DNA of 22,181 nt from a bacterium. GTDB lineage: Bacteria; SM23-81; DAOVCL01. Positions within the stretch are counted from its first letter, which is position 1; each line of letters starts with the position of its first letter. Where the stretch lies: the NCBI GenBank assembly GCA_029932675.1, contig JAOZPP010000053.1, positions 1 through 22,181 of the forward strand. The letters are read 5' to 3'. Of this stretch, positions 6,442-14,497 are shown one piece after another. A program made the position numbers and the translations under genes. The notes below the pieces were generated by a model, which saw only the letters and a program-made list of their open reading frames with translations, was not told the origin of the DNA and did not search any database.

Positions 6442-6975
6442 TTAGTACTCGATCCCCTCCCTAGCTTGGATCCCTTTTTGGAAATGATGTTTTACCTCCT
6501 TCATCTCCGTGACCAGGTCGGCAAGTTCGATCACCTCCTGCGCCGCATACCTTCCGGTAAGGACGAGTTCCACCTCTGGAGGCTTTCCTTTTATCAAATC
6601 AAGGAGTTCAGATAAGCCGATAAGTCCATAGTCAACGGCTACATTTATCTCGTCCAAGCAAACCATATCATAGCTTGCCCCCTGGACGACCTGCTTGGCC
6701 CGCTCAAACCCCTTTCGGGCCAGCTCCCGATCCTTTGGCGAGGGATTACCCCTTTCAACAAAAGTAGGTAGGCCATACTGTTCGATTTCCACTCCGGGGA
6801 CCTTTTCTGTGGCCTTCAGCTCGCCGTAGTTTATCTGCCCCTTCATAAACTGGATCACGATCACCCTCTGTCCATGGCCAGCAGCCCTTAAGGCCTGACC
6901 AAGGGCAGCGGTCGTCTTCCCCTTCCCATTCCCGGTATAGACCTGAACTGTCCCTATCTTCCCCTGAGGCTGCAT
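6442..6975 (-). CDS. cobO: Corrinoid adenosyltransferase (CobO/BtuR family)
   Basis: The 177-residue length is normal for the family. It transfers the adenosyl group of ATP to Co(I) corrinoid, making adenosylcobalamin or its a,c-diamide precursor. The P-loop GNGKGKTT (15-22) follows the typical VQVYTGNG strand. Other family blocks are VIVIQFMKG, MVCLDEIN and LVLTGR, then the closing EVKHHFQKGIQAREGIEY. The start overlaps the end of birA by 22 bases, so the two are likely translationally coupled. No other cobalamin genes lie in the window, so a salvage role is as likely as de novo synthesis. Confidence 0.95.
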   Translation of the reverse strand: MQPQGKIGTVQVYTGNGKGKTTAALGQALRAAGHGQRVIVIQFMKGQINYGELKATEKVPGVEIEQYGLPTFVERGNPSPKDRELARKGFERAKQVVQGASYDMVCLDEINVAVDYGLIGLSELLDLIKGKPPEVELVLTGRYAAQEVIELADLVTEMKEVKHHFQKGIQAREGIEY

Positions 6976-7661
6976 TCGCCTGCCAATACCTTTTCCTTAG
7001 AGCCATCAGGGAGCTTCAAAATAAGCCCTCCATCTGGCGCTATATCTATTGCCTTGCCTCCTAATATCCCCTGGGGGGTTCTCACCTCTACCTCCTGGCC
7101 AAGGGTGGTCGAATGCTCCCTCCATTTATTGAGCAATGAGTGGAGATTACCTTTTTTCAACAATTTATAGCTCTTCTCTAGTTCTCCTAAGATCAGTTTG
7201 AGAGCTTTCTCCCGATCATAGGTTTTGCCCGTTTCGAGGAGAAGGGAGGTTGCTTTGCCCTTTATCTCATCTGGGAAGCGGGAGATATTCAGGTTTAAGC
7301 CGATGCCCAAGATAATCCTTTCGCCCTCCAGTTCGGCAAGTATTCCCGCTACCTTCCTCCCTCCTATGATTATGTCATTGGGCCATTTTATCTTCACCTT
7401 GAAGCCAAATCCCTGTAGGGCCTCACAGACGGAGACACCGGCGAGCAGAGATAGGGGTAGATTATTCACCCTTCCCAAGACAACGGAAAACCAGAGCCCC
7501 CCTTCTGGTGAGTACCAATCCTTTCCCAGTCTCCCCTTCCCCCTCTTTTGTGAATCGGCAACTACCACCGTCCCTTCCCCGGCTCCATCAGCCAGCCCCT
7601 TGGCAAAATCGTTGGTGGAATCCAACTCAGTGAAGTGGTAAATCTTCCCTCCCATCTCCAT
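6954..7661 (-). CDS. birA: Biotin–protein ligase, monofunctional (BirA/BPL)
   Basis: The 235-residue enzyme activates biotin with ATP and attaches it to the acceptor lysine of carboxyl-carrier proteins. Motifs are TELDSTND, the biotinoyl-AMP loop as KRGKGRLGK (usually GRGRRGR), SPEGGLWFS, KWPNDI and GIGLNLN, with the small C-terminal beta domain ending the protein. There is no N-terminal helix-turn-helix, so it is not a bifunctional repressor. I chose the ATG at 7661, with GGAGG about ten bases upstream. The extra in-frame codons to 7715 carry no family sequence and lie over a receiver-like remnant in another frame. It overlaps cobO downstream. Confidence 0.93.
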   Translation of the reverse strand: MEMGGKIYHFTELDSTNDFAKGLADGAGEGTVVVADSQKRGKGRLGKDWYSPEGGLWFSVVLGRVNNLPLSLLAGVSVCEALQGFGFKVKIKWPNDIIIGGRKVAGILAELEGERIILGIGLNLNISRFPDEIKGKATSLLLETGKTYDREKALKLILGELEKSYKLLKKGNLHSLLNKWREHSTTLGQEVEVRTPQGILGGKAIDIAPDGGLILKLPDGSKEKVLAGECSLRGR

Positions 7662-7662
7662 T

Positions 7663-7791
7663 CTATCTCGCCCTCCGCATATCTCTGGGGCCATCCCCCA
7701 TAGGCAGCTCAACATCCAAGATGAGGATGTCTATCATCAGCCCCAAAACCCCTGGGTTTGACCAAAGCATCATAGAGATGGCCTTGCGCAT
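7663..7791 (-). pseudogene. Receiver-domain (CheB-like) remnant, 42 codons, abutting birA
   Basis: A minus-strand ORF of 42 codons ends one base before the birA ATG (TAG, A, ATG). Its text reads MRKAISMMLWSNPG and then DILILDVELPMGDG. In response regulators such as CheB these correspond to helix 1 (RKAI…ML…DP) and to the phosphoacceptor strand (DV-x-LD-x-E-M-P-x-M-DG). The roughly 25 residues that should separate them are missing. There is an in-frame stop just before the ATG and no ribosome site. I read it as a deletion remnant of a receiver domain. Alternatively it is a leader ORF that couples birA translation. Confidence 0.5.
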
Positions 7792-7833
7792 AAGGGCTTA
7801 ATCACGCCTGCTATTGCGAAACGGGAAGGGCCC

Positions 7834-8817
7834 TTATCCCGCCCCGCCAACCTTTGCGTAGGAGCAGAGCAACTCCAACGCTCTGGCCATATCCTCCCAC
7901 AATTGGCTGAAGAACTCTAAGTATTTCCCGGTCACCGGATGGTGAAGGCCTAAGAGGGAGGCATGGAGAGCCTGGCGGGGCATTATCTCTAAAAGCCTCT
8001 TGGCTACCTCTCTTTGGGAAGGGGAAATCTTACCCAACATTTTTCCTCTCCCTCCATATTTGGGGTCTCCCAATAAGGGGTGACCCAAGTGAGAGAGATG
8101 TACCCTGATCTGGTGGGTGCGCCCTGTGCCCAGCTTGATCATTAGGTAAGAACAGAGGCCATATTTTTCCAGGAGCTGATAACTTGTAACTGCATCCCGG
8201 CCTCCCAGCTCCCTAACGGCCATTTTCTTTCTATCCTTCCGGCTTCGGCCAATAGGAAGTTCAATTACCCCTTTCTCATCTTCCATCTCTCCCCAGACGA
8301 TGGCCTGGTATTCTTTTCTCACTGACCTTCTTTTGAACTGTGCAGAGAGCTCCAGATGAGTCAGGTCATCCTTAGCTACTACCATAACCCCTGTTGTATC
8401 TTTATCCAAGCGATGGACAATACCCGGTTTTTCAATCCCTCCTATTCCAGAGAGTTTTTTGCAGTGATGAAGAAGGAGGTTGACCAAGGTTCCGTGATCG
8501 ACTCCCCCACCCGGATGGACGGCAAGCTTAGGCGGTTTGTTTATTACCAGGAGGTGCTCGTCTTCATAGATGATATCTAACTCTCCCTCTTCCGGTTGGA
8601 GGGTGCATCTCTGGGGAGGGGGGATAGTTATGGTGACGAGCTCCCCAGGGGAGACCCGATGGCTTGGCTTGACCTTTCGGTGGTCCAAGAGGACATACCC
8701 ATCGTTTATCAGCCCCTTCAGACGGGAGCGAGTAAAACCTTGGAGGTTTCTGGCTAGCCAACTATCTAACCTAAGGGGTTCTTTTATCCCCTCTACCCTT
8801 AGATTCTTGGACTTCAA
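7834..8817 (-). CDS. rluD: RluA/RluD-family 23S rRNA pseudouridine synthase
   Basis: The 327-residue protein begins with an S4 RNA-binding domain (about 15-65: RLDSWLARNL … TRSRLKGLI). It continues into the pseudouridine synthase domain with YEDEHLLVINKP, the catalytic HRLDKDTTG (D138 is the expected nucleophile), RKEYQAIVWG and GRTHQIRVHLSHLGHPLLGDPKYG. This is the RluD architecture, which isomerises uridines in helix 69 of 23S rRNA; the exact site is not certain from sequence. The start is TTG at 8817 with only a weak GGGA upstream, as no ATG or GTG lies nearby. It follows lspA after a 157-base gap that contains a strong hairpin, so it may have its own promoter. Confidence 0.9.
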   Translation of the reverse strand: MKSKNLRVEGIKEPLRLDSWLARNLQGFTRSRLKGLINDGYVLLDHRKVKPSHRVSPGELVTITIPPPQRCTLQPEEGELDIIYEDEHLLVINKPPKLAVHPGGGVDHGTLVNLLLHHCKKLSGIGGIEKPGIVHRLDKDTTGVMVVAKDDLTHLELSAQFKRRSVRKEYQAIVWGEMEDEKGVIELPIGRSRKDRKKMAVRELGGRDAVTSYQLLEKYGLCSYLMIKLGTGRTHQIRVHLSHLGHPLLGDPKYGGRGKMLGKISPSQREVAKRLLEIMPRQALHASLLGLHHPVTGKYLEFFSQLWEDMARALELLCSYAKVGGAG

Positions 8818-8864
8818 TCTATTCCCAAATCACAATAGACTTAAAATTGGCCTTTAGCCAAATA

Positions 8865-8885
8865 TAGGGCCCTGAGAGGGCCCTA
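8865..8885 (-). terminator. Strong 9-bp hairpin between lspA and rluD
   Basis: TAGGGCCCT and AGGGCCCTA pair perfectly around a 3-base loop. On the minus strand only TATTTGG follows, so the U-tract is poor. It could be an attenuator, an RNA stabiliser or a weak terminator for the divIVA-to-lspA transcript. A smaller 5-bp hairpin at 8952-8964 (CCCAG/CTGGG), followed on the minus strand by TTACGTTTTT, is a second terminator candidate just after lspA. Confidence 0.5.
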
Positions 8886-8974
8886 ACTGTTACTGAATTG
8901 CGGATGGAGGAAATCCTTACTGTCTCCCCTTCCTATTTTTCAAAAACGTAACCCAGGCGCTGGGACTTGCCGGG

Positions 8975-9469
8975 TTAACCTTTCCTCTTTCTAAAGCTTG
9001 CCCATAGGAGGACAAAGATACCAATGGTAATAGCGCAATCGGCAATGTTAAAGGTGGGCCACCGATAGGGACCAATGCCGCAGTCAAGGAAATCCACGAC
9101 CTCCCCGCACCTTATCCGATCGACAAGGTTCCCTACTGCACCACCTAAGATCAAGGCAAGGGAGAACTTGTAAAGGGGGACCTTTACTCTCACCAAATAG
9201 AAACAGATCAACCCCACGGCAAAAATGGAGAGATAGAGATAAAATGGTTTCCCTCCCCAAAGGATGCCGAATGTCCCTCCTGGATTTCTCACCAAAATTA
9301 GCCTCAGGAAGGGCCCGATAACCTCCCGCGGGAGGAGGGAGGAGAGAAACTTGCTGGCCAGATATTTAGTGGCCTGATCTAAGCAAACGACGCCAAGGAA
9401 GATTCCCAGAAAGCGTAAAGAACTCCCCTCTTCGGGAATTTCCTCGTCTCGGTTAAGCAGAGGACTCAA
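8975..9469 (-). CDS. lspA: Lipoprotein signal peptidase (signal peptidase II)
   Basis: The 164-residue inner-membrane aspartyl protease removes signal peptides from lipidated prolipoproteins. Family blocks are present in order: DQATK, the RNPGGTFG variant of R-N-x-G-A-A-F, GGAVGNLVDRIRCGEVVDFLD and FNIADCAITIG. The last two contain the catalytic aspartates. Four hydrophobic segments are visible. The open frame runs to 9730, but its first 87 residues are the shadow of the zinc-finger gene. I chose the TTG at 9469, which gives the normal length and overlaps the upstream gene by 17 bases, although its ribosome site is tight (AGGGAG just before it). Confidence 0.92.
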   Translation of the reverse strand: MSPLLNRDEEIPEEGSSLRFLGIFLGVVCLDQATKYLASKFLSSLLPREVIGPFLRLILVRNPGGTFGILWGGKPFYLYLSIFAVGLICFYLVRVKVPLYKFSLALILGGAVGNLVDRIRCGEVVDFLDCGIGPYRWPTFNIADCAITIGIFVLLWASFRKRKG

Positions 9470-9866
9470 GCTCCCTTTTCTTCTCTTCTTCCCTCTGCTT
9501 GCACTTGATGCACAATCGGGCATGAGGGACAGCCTCCAGCCTCTCCAGGCTGATCTCCTCCCCACACTGCACACATCTCCCATAGGTTCCATTCTGCATG
9601 CGGCGAAGGGCTTCGTCAATGTGGTAGAGCAATCTCCCCTCCTTGGAGGCAAAATGGTAGGCTTTTTCCCTCTCCTGAGCGTCGGTTCCCAGGTCCGCCA
9701 TATGGTTGGTATAAGAGGAGAGAGTCCCAATGGAGTCCTTGAGGGAGGAGTTCATCAGCGCATCCTCGTAATGTCCAATGGATTCGAGAAGCTGTTTCCT
9801 CTTGGCCAAAAGCAGTCCCTCAAACTTCTTTAAGAGTTTGGCATCCATTTCCACCCCTTCTGTCAC
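9453..9866 (-). CDS. DksA/TraR-type C4 zinc-finger regulator
   Basis: The 137-residue protein has an N-terminal helical hairpin (KRKQLLESIGHYEDAL … DLGTDAQEREKAYHF) and a C4 zinc finger, CVQC…CIKC, in the C-terminal quarter. Proteins of this family enter the RNA polymerase secondary channel, or act as related small regulators. The text around SSYTNHMADLGTD is closer to the TraR/YteA branch than to E. coli DksA. The start could be the GTG at 9866, which overlaps the ileS stop (GTGA) with AAGGA six bases upstream, or the ATG at 9848 with GAAGGGG upstream. Its place between ileS and lspA recurs in Desulfobacterota-like genomes (from memory). Confidence 0.88.
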   Translation of the reverse strand: MTEGVEMDAKLLKKFEGLLLAKRKQLLESIGHYEDALMNSSLKDSIGTLSSYTNHMADLGTDAQEREKAYHFASKEGRLLYHIDEALRRMQNGTYGRCVQCGEEISLERLEAVPHARLCIKCKQREEEKKRELESSA

Positions 9867-12634
9867 AGTTCTTCCTTTAGGATCTTAGCACACCTGGCAC
9901 AGACACCAGGAAATTCTCTATTCTCCCCCACCGTGGGGGAGTAATTCCAACATCGATCACATTTTCTCCCTTGAGCCCGCTCCACCAACACCTTTAGGCC
10001 GAGCCCCTTATCCTGGTAGGTGTAGTGAGAAAGGGGGGATAGCTCAACCTGGGAACAGATGAAGAGGGTAGGGAGATCATCCTTATATCGAGTGAGAAGT
10101 CTCTTTAGTTCAACATTTGTGGCTTCCAAGCTTACCTTTGCCTCAAGCGAATTGCCAATTTCCCCCTTTCCCCTGAGTACCTCTATCCCCTTAAGCACCA
10201 CATCTCTCAGGATGTGCAGTTGTCGCCAATTTTTCTCCTCATCCTGGTCAAGCCAATTGAAGGTCGGTTCAGGGAAGAGTGATAGATGAATGCTGGCTGG
10301 TCGGTCCTCCGAACCGGGGATTGCTCTCCATACCTCTTCCGCAGTGAAAGGCATTATCGGGGCGATTAGCTTAGCCAAGGTGGTAACCAGCAGATAGAAA
10401 GCCGTCTGGCCAGACCTCCTCGCTGTGGATGCTTTGGCCCAGGTATACATTCTATCCTTGAGCACATCGAGGTAGAAGGCAGAAAGATCCACCGCACAGA
10501 AGTTGTGGAAGCTATGGTATACCTTGTGGAATTCAAACTCCTCATAGTATCCCCGCACCCTCTCTACTAAGTGGTCTAACCTCTGCAAAATCCACCTATC
10601 TATCTCCAGGAGCTTTCCCCGAGGTTGGAGATGGGATAAAGGGGAGAAGTCATATAGGTTCCCCAGAAGAAACCGGAAGGTATTCCGAATTCGCCGGTAG
10701 GCATCGACTACTTGCTGGATGATCGCCTCGGAGAGCCTCATATCTGAGGTGAACTCGGTTGAAGCCACCCAGAGCCGCAGGATGTCCGCCCCATATCGGT
10801 TGTAGATCTCCATTGGGGAGATTACATTTCCTCGGGACTTGTGCATAGCCTTTCCCTGGGCATCAAGCATCCAACCATTGGTGACCACCGTTCTATAGGG
10901 AGGTGAGCCCTTAATGGCCATAGAGATGAGAAGTGACTGATTAAACCACCCCCTGTGCTGATCTGTCCCCTCTAAGTATAGATCAGCAGGCCAACTCAGG
11001 TCTTGTTTCCCATCTAAAACGGCAAGATGGCTGCAGCCAGAGTCAAACCAAACATCAAGGATATCCTTCTCCTTATCAAATCTTTTCCCACCACAGAAGG
11101 GACATTTGAATTTAGGAGGAAGGAGCTCTGCGGCAGATAGCTCAAACCAGATATCAGAACCTCTCTCAGCCACCAAATCTTTAACCCTCTCGATAAGATC
11201 CCTTCTGATTATTTCCTTTCCACATTCCCTGCAGTAGAAGACAGGGATACCCACCCCCCAGTTGCGCTGCCTGGAGAGACACCAGTCCGGACGACCCGCC
11301 ACCATAGAGGTGATCCGATTTTGACTGGCGGGGGGAACCCATTTGACCTTTTCAATCGCCTTTAATGCTTTTTCCCTGAGAGAGAGGTGGTCAACAGCCA
11401 TAAACCACTGCACAGTGGCCCGGAAGATAAGCGGTTGATGGCACCTCCAACAGTGAGGATACTGATGGGTAATCCGAGAGTGATAGAGGAGGGTTCCTGT
11501 TTCCTCCAGATCCTGCAAAACAGCTTTGTTTCCCTCTTCCAAATCGAGGCCGGAATATTTGCCCGCCTGGGAGTTGAAGACTCCCGCCTCGTCCATCACC
11601 GATAAGACCTCCAAGCCCTCCCTCTTCCCCACCTCGAAATCCTCCTCCCCATGGCCAGGGGCGGTATGCACGATGCCCGTTCCTTCCTCCAAGGTGACAT
11701 GATCGGCAAGGAAGAGAGGAGAGGGACGGGTGAAGAGGGGATGTTTAAAGACTAACCCTTGGAGCCTATCACCCTTTAACTTCTTCAATACTCGGTATTG
11801 ACTTATCCCGGCCAACTCCATCACCTGAGGAAGAAGCTCCTCAGCTACCAAATAAGAGTCAGAGCCTGAAGAAACAATTACATAGGTAAATTCTGGGTTT
11901 ACCACCACCGCCTGGTTTGCTGGGATGGTCCAGGGAGTAGTTGTCCAAATGAGGCAGTACCCCTCCTTAGAACCGCCGAATACCCCTTGGGGATCCTTTA
12001 AGAGGGGGAAGCGAACCAAAATGGAATCTGACTCCTTCTTCCTGTACTCGATCTCCGCTTCGGCCAGAGCGGTGCGACAATGGGGACACCAATCAATGGG
12101 CCTCAAGCCCCTATATATATACCCTTTTTCGACAAGTTCCCCAAAGATACCGATGATCTTTGCCTCGAAGCCCTTGGACATTGTGAGGTAAGGCTCATCC
12201 CATTGGCCAATAACCCCCAGCCTCTTAAACTCCTCCCTTTGCAGTTCTACAAACCTACGGGCATAATCACGACAGCTCTTCCTCACCGCCATCCTCTCCC
12301 TTTGACCAGAGCTTTTGGTGGCCTCCATCTCAATGGGCATCCCGTGGTTGTCCCATCCAGGGATGTAAGGGCTATCGTAGCCGGACATAGACCTTGACCG
12401 AACTACTATGTCTTTAGCCACCTTGTTTAAAGCAGTGCCCATGTGAATGTGGCCGTTGGAGTAAGGGGGGCCATCGTGAAGGATGTACTGGGGAGCCCCT
12501 TTCCTCTCCCCCCTCAGCCTTTGATAGAGGTTTATCTCCTCCCAAAACTTCAGGAACTCCGGCTCCCGCTGGGGGAGGTTCGCCTTCATTGGGAAACCAG
12601 TCCGAGGAAGGTTTATGGTCTTCGAGTAATCCAC
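9863..12634 (-). CDS. ileS: Isoleucyl-tRNA synthetase (class I)
   Basis: The 923-residue length matches bacterial IleRS. It charges tRNA-Ile and hydrolyses mischarged Val-AMP and Val-tRNA. The Rossmann fold opens with DGPPYSNGHIHMGTALNK. The editing (CP1) domain includes TTTPWTIPAN and GTGIVHTAPGHG. WCLSRQRNWGVGIP and GTDQHRGWF follow, then the second catalytic loop KAMHKSRGN (595-603) and the anticodon-binding helices. A C-terminal zinc knuckle (CDRCW … CARC) is present. Two signature motifs are variant: HMGT (64-67) for HIGH, and AMHKS (596-600) for KMSKS. The GTG start has AGGA six bases upstream and lies one base after the PNP stop. Confidence 0.97.
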   Translation of the reverse strand: MDYSKTINLPRTGFPMKANLPQREPEFLKFWEEINLYQRLRGERKGAPQYILHDGPPYSNGHIHMGTALNKVAKDIVVRSRSMSGYDSPYIPGWDNHGMPIEMEATKSSGQRERMAVRKSCRDYARRFVELQREEFKRLGVIGQWDEPYLTMSKGFEAKIIGIFGELVEKGYIYRGLRPIDWCPHCRTALAEAEIEYRKKESDSILVRFPLLKDPQGVFGGSKEGYCLIWTTTPWTIPANQAVVVNPEFTYVIVSSGSDSYLVAEELLPQVMELAGISQYRVLKKLKGDRLQGLVFKHPLFTRPSPLFLADHVTLEEGTGIVHTAPGHGEEDFEVGKREGLEVLSVMDEAGVFNSQAGKYSGLDLEEGNKAVLQDLEETGTLLYHSRITHQYPHCWRCHQPLIFRATVQWFMAVDHLSLREKALKAIEKVKWVPPASQNRITSMVAGRPDWCLSRQRNWGVGIPVFYCRECGKEIIRRDLIERVKDLVAERGSDIWFELSAAELLPPKFKCPFCGGKRFDKEKDILDVWFDSGCSHLAVLDGKQDLSWPADLYLEGTDQHRGWFNQSLLISMAIKGSPPYRTVVTNGWMLDAQGKAMHKSRGNVISPMEIYNRYGADILRLWVASTEFTSDMRLSEAIIQQVVDAYRRIRNTFRFLLGNLYDFSPLSHLQPRGKLLEIDRWILQRLDHLVERVRGYYEEFEFHKVYHSFHNFCAVDLSAFYLDVLKDRMYTWAKASTARRSGQTAFYLLVTTLAKLIAPIMPFTAEEVWRAIPGSEDRPASIHLSLFPEPTFNWLDQDEEKNWRQLHILRDVVLKGIEVLRGKGEIGNSLEAKVSLEATNVELKRLLTRYKDDLPTLFICSQVELSPLSHYTYQDKGLGLKVLVERAQGRKCDRCWNYSPTVGENREFPGVCARCAKILKEEL

Positions 12635-12635
12635 C

Positions 12636-13457
12636 TCACATCCTCTCTATGGTAAGCATCATCAGTTTGGTGAGCTTTGGCTCTGCCTGAGAGGCGGTCT
12701 TTACGATCTCGATATGGCTGGCCGGTTTTAGGGCATCGGGTAAACATAGATCAGTGACCACAGAGAACCCCAAAACCTTCATTCCCGAATGGACAGCCAC
12801 GATGGTTTCCGGCACAGTGGACATTCCGACCACATCAGCCCCAATCCCCCGTAAAAACCTGTATTCTGCTCTGGTCTCTAAGTTCGGTCCCTGCACTCCC
12901 ACATAGACCCCTTTCTGCAACTTAATTCCCGCTTCTAAGGCCACCCTTTCAGCCAAGGCTATCAGTTCTCGACTATATGGTTCGGACATATCGGGGAAGC
13001 GAGGGCCAAGGCTTTCATCGTTTGGCCCGCGCAAAGGATTGTCACCAAAGAGGTTAATATGATCCTCAATCACCATAATATCCCCGCGGGAGAACTGAGG
13101 ATTCATCCCTCCACAGGCATTAGAGACTACAAGGGTGTCCACCCCCATTGCCTTCATTACCCTTACTGGGAAGGTAACTTCCTGGAGGCTATAGCCCTCA
13201 TAATAATGGAACCTCCCTTGCATAGCCATCACCTTCTTTCCCCCCAAAACCCCTAAAATCAACCTTCCCTCATGGCCATAGACAGTAGAAACAGGGAAAT
13301 GGGGTATATCCCGGTAAGGGATGGTAGTTTCCACCTTAATTTCCTTGGCCAAGGCCCCTAAACCAGTGCCCAGGATGATCCCCAGCTTAGGCTTGATCTT
13401 CGATTTAGAGGATATAAAGGCTTTCGCCTCTGAGATATTCCTCTTTAGATCTTCCAT
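12636..13457 (-). CDS. Purine nucleoside phosphorylase, trimeric (PNP-I) family
   Basis: The 273-residue enzyme splits purine nucleosides with phosphate for base salvage. Motifs are the phosphate loop GTGLG (30-34), HGR-type block [32 protein letters not shown] with E194, and VVGMSTVPE. At the base-recognition position, where mammalian 6-oxopurine-specific enzymes have Asn (…T-N…), it has D236 (SVVTDLC). This is found in a bacterial branch and may alter base preference. The ATG at 13457 has a strong AAGGAGA upstream. It follows divIVA by 63 bases and nearly touches ileS. Confidence 0.95.
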   Translation of the reverse strand: MEDLKRNISEAKAFISSKSKIKPKLGIILGTGLGALAKEIKVETTIPYRDIPHFPVSTVYGHEGRLILGVLGGKKVMAMQGRFHYYEGYSLQEVTFPVRVMKAMGVDTLVVSNACGGMNPQFSRGDIMVIEDHINLFGDNPLRGPNDESLGPRFPDMSEPYSRELIALAERVALEAGIKLQKGVYVGVQGPNLETRAEYRFLRGIGADVVGMSTVPETIVAVHSGMKVLGFSVVTDLCLPDALKPASHIEIVKTASQAEPKLTKLMMLTIERM

Positions 13458-13520
13458 ATCTATCTCCTTGGCTGAAACTTGTTTCCTCTAAACAACCCTT
13501 GGGTGGTGTGGGCAAGCTCC

Positions 13521-14045
13521 CTATTCTAAATTTGCCGCTTCGCTGAGGTTAGCCCCTGATTGGGCAACCACATCCCGCAGGGGTAGCTGCTCCTTTCCTT
13601 CCCTTTCTATTGCCTCAAGCATCTCCTCTTGGGCTGAAAGCAAAGCCTTGAGACGAGTGATCAGTGAAGCCTTCAAATTACTTAAATCGGCAATATCCCT
13701 CTCATACTTTAGAGCTTTTGCCTTAGCTTCCTCAATGAGTTTCTCACCTTTGAGTCGGGCATCGCTGAGGATCAGTTCGGCTTCCTTCTCCGCATTTTCT
13801 ATCTTTTCATCTGCTGCCTTCTCGGTGGTAATTAGGGCCTTATGGAGGTCCTCTTTCATCTCCTCATAATCTTTTAGCTTCGACTTCAGAGCCTCGCATC
13901 TCTCCTTAAGCTCATTCCTCTCCCGGACCAGGGATTCCATCTCCTCGGCCACCACCGCTAAGAAAGCATCTACCTCTTCCGGGTCATAACCTCGGAAGCT
14001 CTTATGGAACTCCTGTTTCTTTATCTCCAGAGGGGTTATCTGCAA
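13521..14045 (-). CDS. divIVA: DivIVA-domain protein
   Basis: The 174-residue protein opens with the membrane-binding N-terminal module (ITPLEIKKQEF, FRGYDPEEVDAFL), the defining DivIVA/GpsB signature. A long parallel coiled coil rich in E, K, L and A follows to about residue 150. Family members mark poles, septa or curved membrane and recruit division or growth partners. I chose the TTG at 14045, because GAGGTGA lies five bases upstream and the product then begins right at the conserved module. The longer frame to 14066 has no ribosome site. It is the first gene of the minus-strand run, behind the promoter at 14200-14228. Confidence 0.9.
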   Translation of the reverse strand: MQITPLEIKKQEFHKSFRGYDPEEVDAFLAVVAEEMESLVRERNELKERCEALKSKLKDYEEMKEDLHKALITTEKAADEKIENAEKEAELILSDARLKGEKLIEEAKAKALKYERDIADLSNLKASLITRLKALLSAQEEMLEAIEREGKEQLPLRDVVAQSGANLSEAANLE

Positions 14046-14084
14046 ACTAGTCACCTCTTTTGCCAAAGGGTTTTTACTTACCTT

Positions 14085-14113
14085 AAAGCCTTTTTGTCAA
14101 ACCGAAAGGCTTT
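14085..14113. repeat. 9-bp inverted repeat in the divIVA leader
   Basis: AAAGCCTTT (14085-14093) and AAAGGCTTT (14105-14113) pair perfectly with an 11-base loop. In the divIVA transcript this hairpin sits 40 bases before the start and contains a TTGACA word in its loop. It could be an operator, an attenuator or a stabilising stem. Confidence 0.45.
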
Positions 14114-14156
14114 TATTATTGGAAAGGGCTACATAAAAATAGGTCCGGCCAGCAAA

Positions 14157-14179
14157 GGGGAGAAAAGGAATCTGTCCCC
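14157..14179. repeat. REP/RAYT-like terminal element (GGGGA…TCTGTCCCC)
   Basis: GGGGA (14157-14161) and TCCCC (14175-14179) bracket GAAAAGGAATCTG. The wording AATCTGTCCCCGTT is like repeat ends associated with IS200-like REP transposases in environmental genomes (recollection, not a search). TCTGTCC (14171-14177) also pairs with GGACAGA (14191-14197). Confidence 0.4.
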
Positions 14180-14199
14180 GTTACCGCCATGGACAGAAT

Positions 14200-14228
14200 A
14201 TTATACTATCTTTTTGTCAGAAAAGCAA
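14200..14228 (-). promoter_or_regulatory. Sigma70-type promoter for the divIVA-PNP-ileS run
   Basis: On the minus strand TTGCTT (14223-14228) and a consensus TATAAT (14200-14205) are spaced 17 bases apart. Transcription would begin near 14193, inside the TCTGTCC/GGACAGA inverted repeat, leaving a leader of about 150 bases before divIVA. Confidence 0.7.
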
Positions 14229-14361
14229 CTCCAAAATTTAAAAATCTTGGCTGATGTCCCCTATGGTAACCACCCTTTATGGATTTCTGTGCTGGGAGGG
14301 CTCCTCTCCTGGCCGGGGAAGTCCTAATTATTATTCAAAGGTTCGACTCCGTTCACTTCTG

Positions 14362-14446
14362 CAAAAAGCAAGATCTGACCCCTACCCACCCGCTGGAGAA
14401 CTCTGCTTTTTGGTGCATTGGTAGGTGCCTGGGTGCTGTGCGGGTG
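14362..14446. other. Block of crossed inverted repeats with an AGATCTGACCCC word
   Basis: CAAAAAGCA (14362-14370) pairs with TGCTTTTTG (14404-14412). CACCCGC (14387-14393) pairs with GCGGGTG (14440-14446). The order A-B-A'-B' is crossed, as in a pseudoknot. The word AGATCTGACCCC between the arms resembles REP-type repeat ends. It may be a decayed mobile repeat rather than an RNA. Confidence 0.3.
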
Positions 14447-14468
14447 TGGGATCGCCTTTAAAAAACCC

Positions 14469-14497
14469 TTGCCAACCCTCCCAAAATTTAGTATAAA
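14469..14497 (+). promoter_or_regulatory. Sigma70-type promoter for the mla-to-recJ run
   Basis: TTGCCA (14469-14474) and TATAAA (14492-14497) are separated by 17 bases. Transcription would begin near 14504, about 100 bases before mlaE. Confidence 0.7.

Noticed and set aside
9470-9730. N-terminal extension of the lspA frame
   Set aside because: It is the out-of-frame shadow of the zinc-finger gene; LspA is normal length from 9469.
14095-14100. Minus-strand TTGACA in the divIVA leader
   Set aside because: Lies in the loop of a hairpin and lacks a -10; the promoter at 14200-14228 is far better.
14340-14350. GGTTCGACTCC resembles a tRNA T-loop
   Set aside because: The T-stem has a mismatch, and no matching acceptor, D or anticodon arms are found in the 75 bases upstream.
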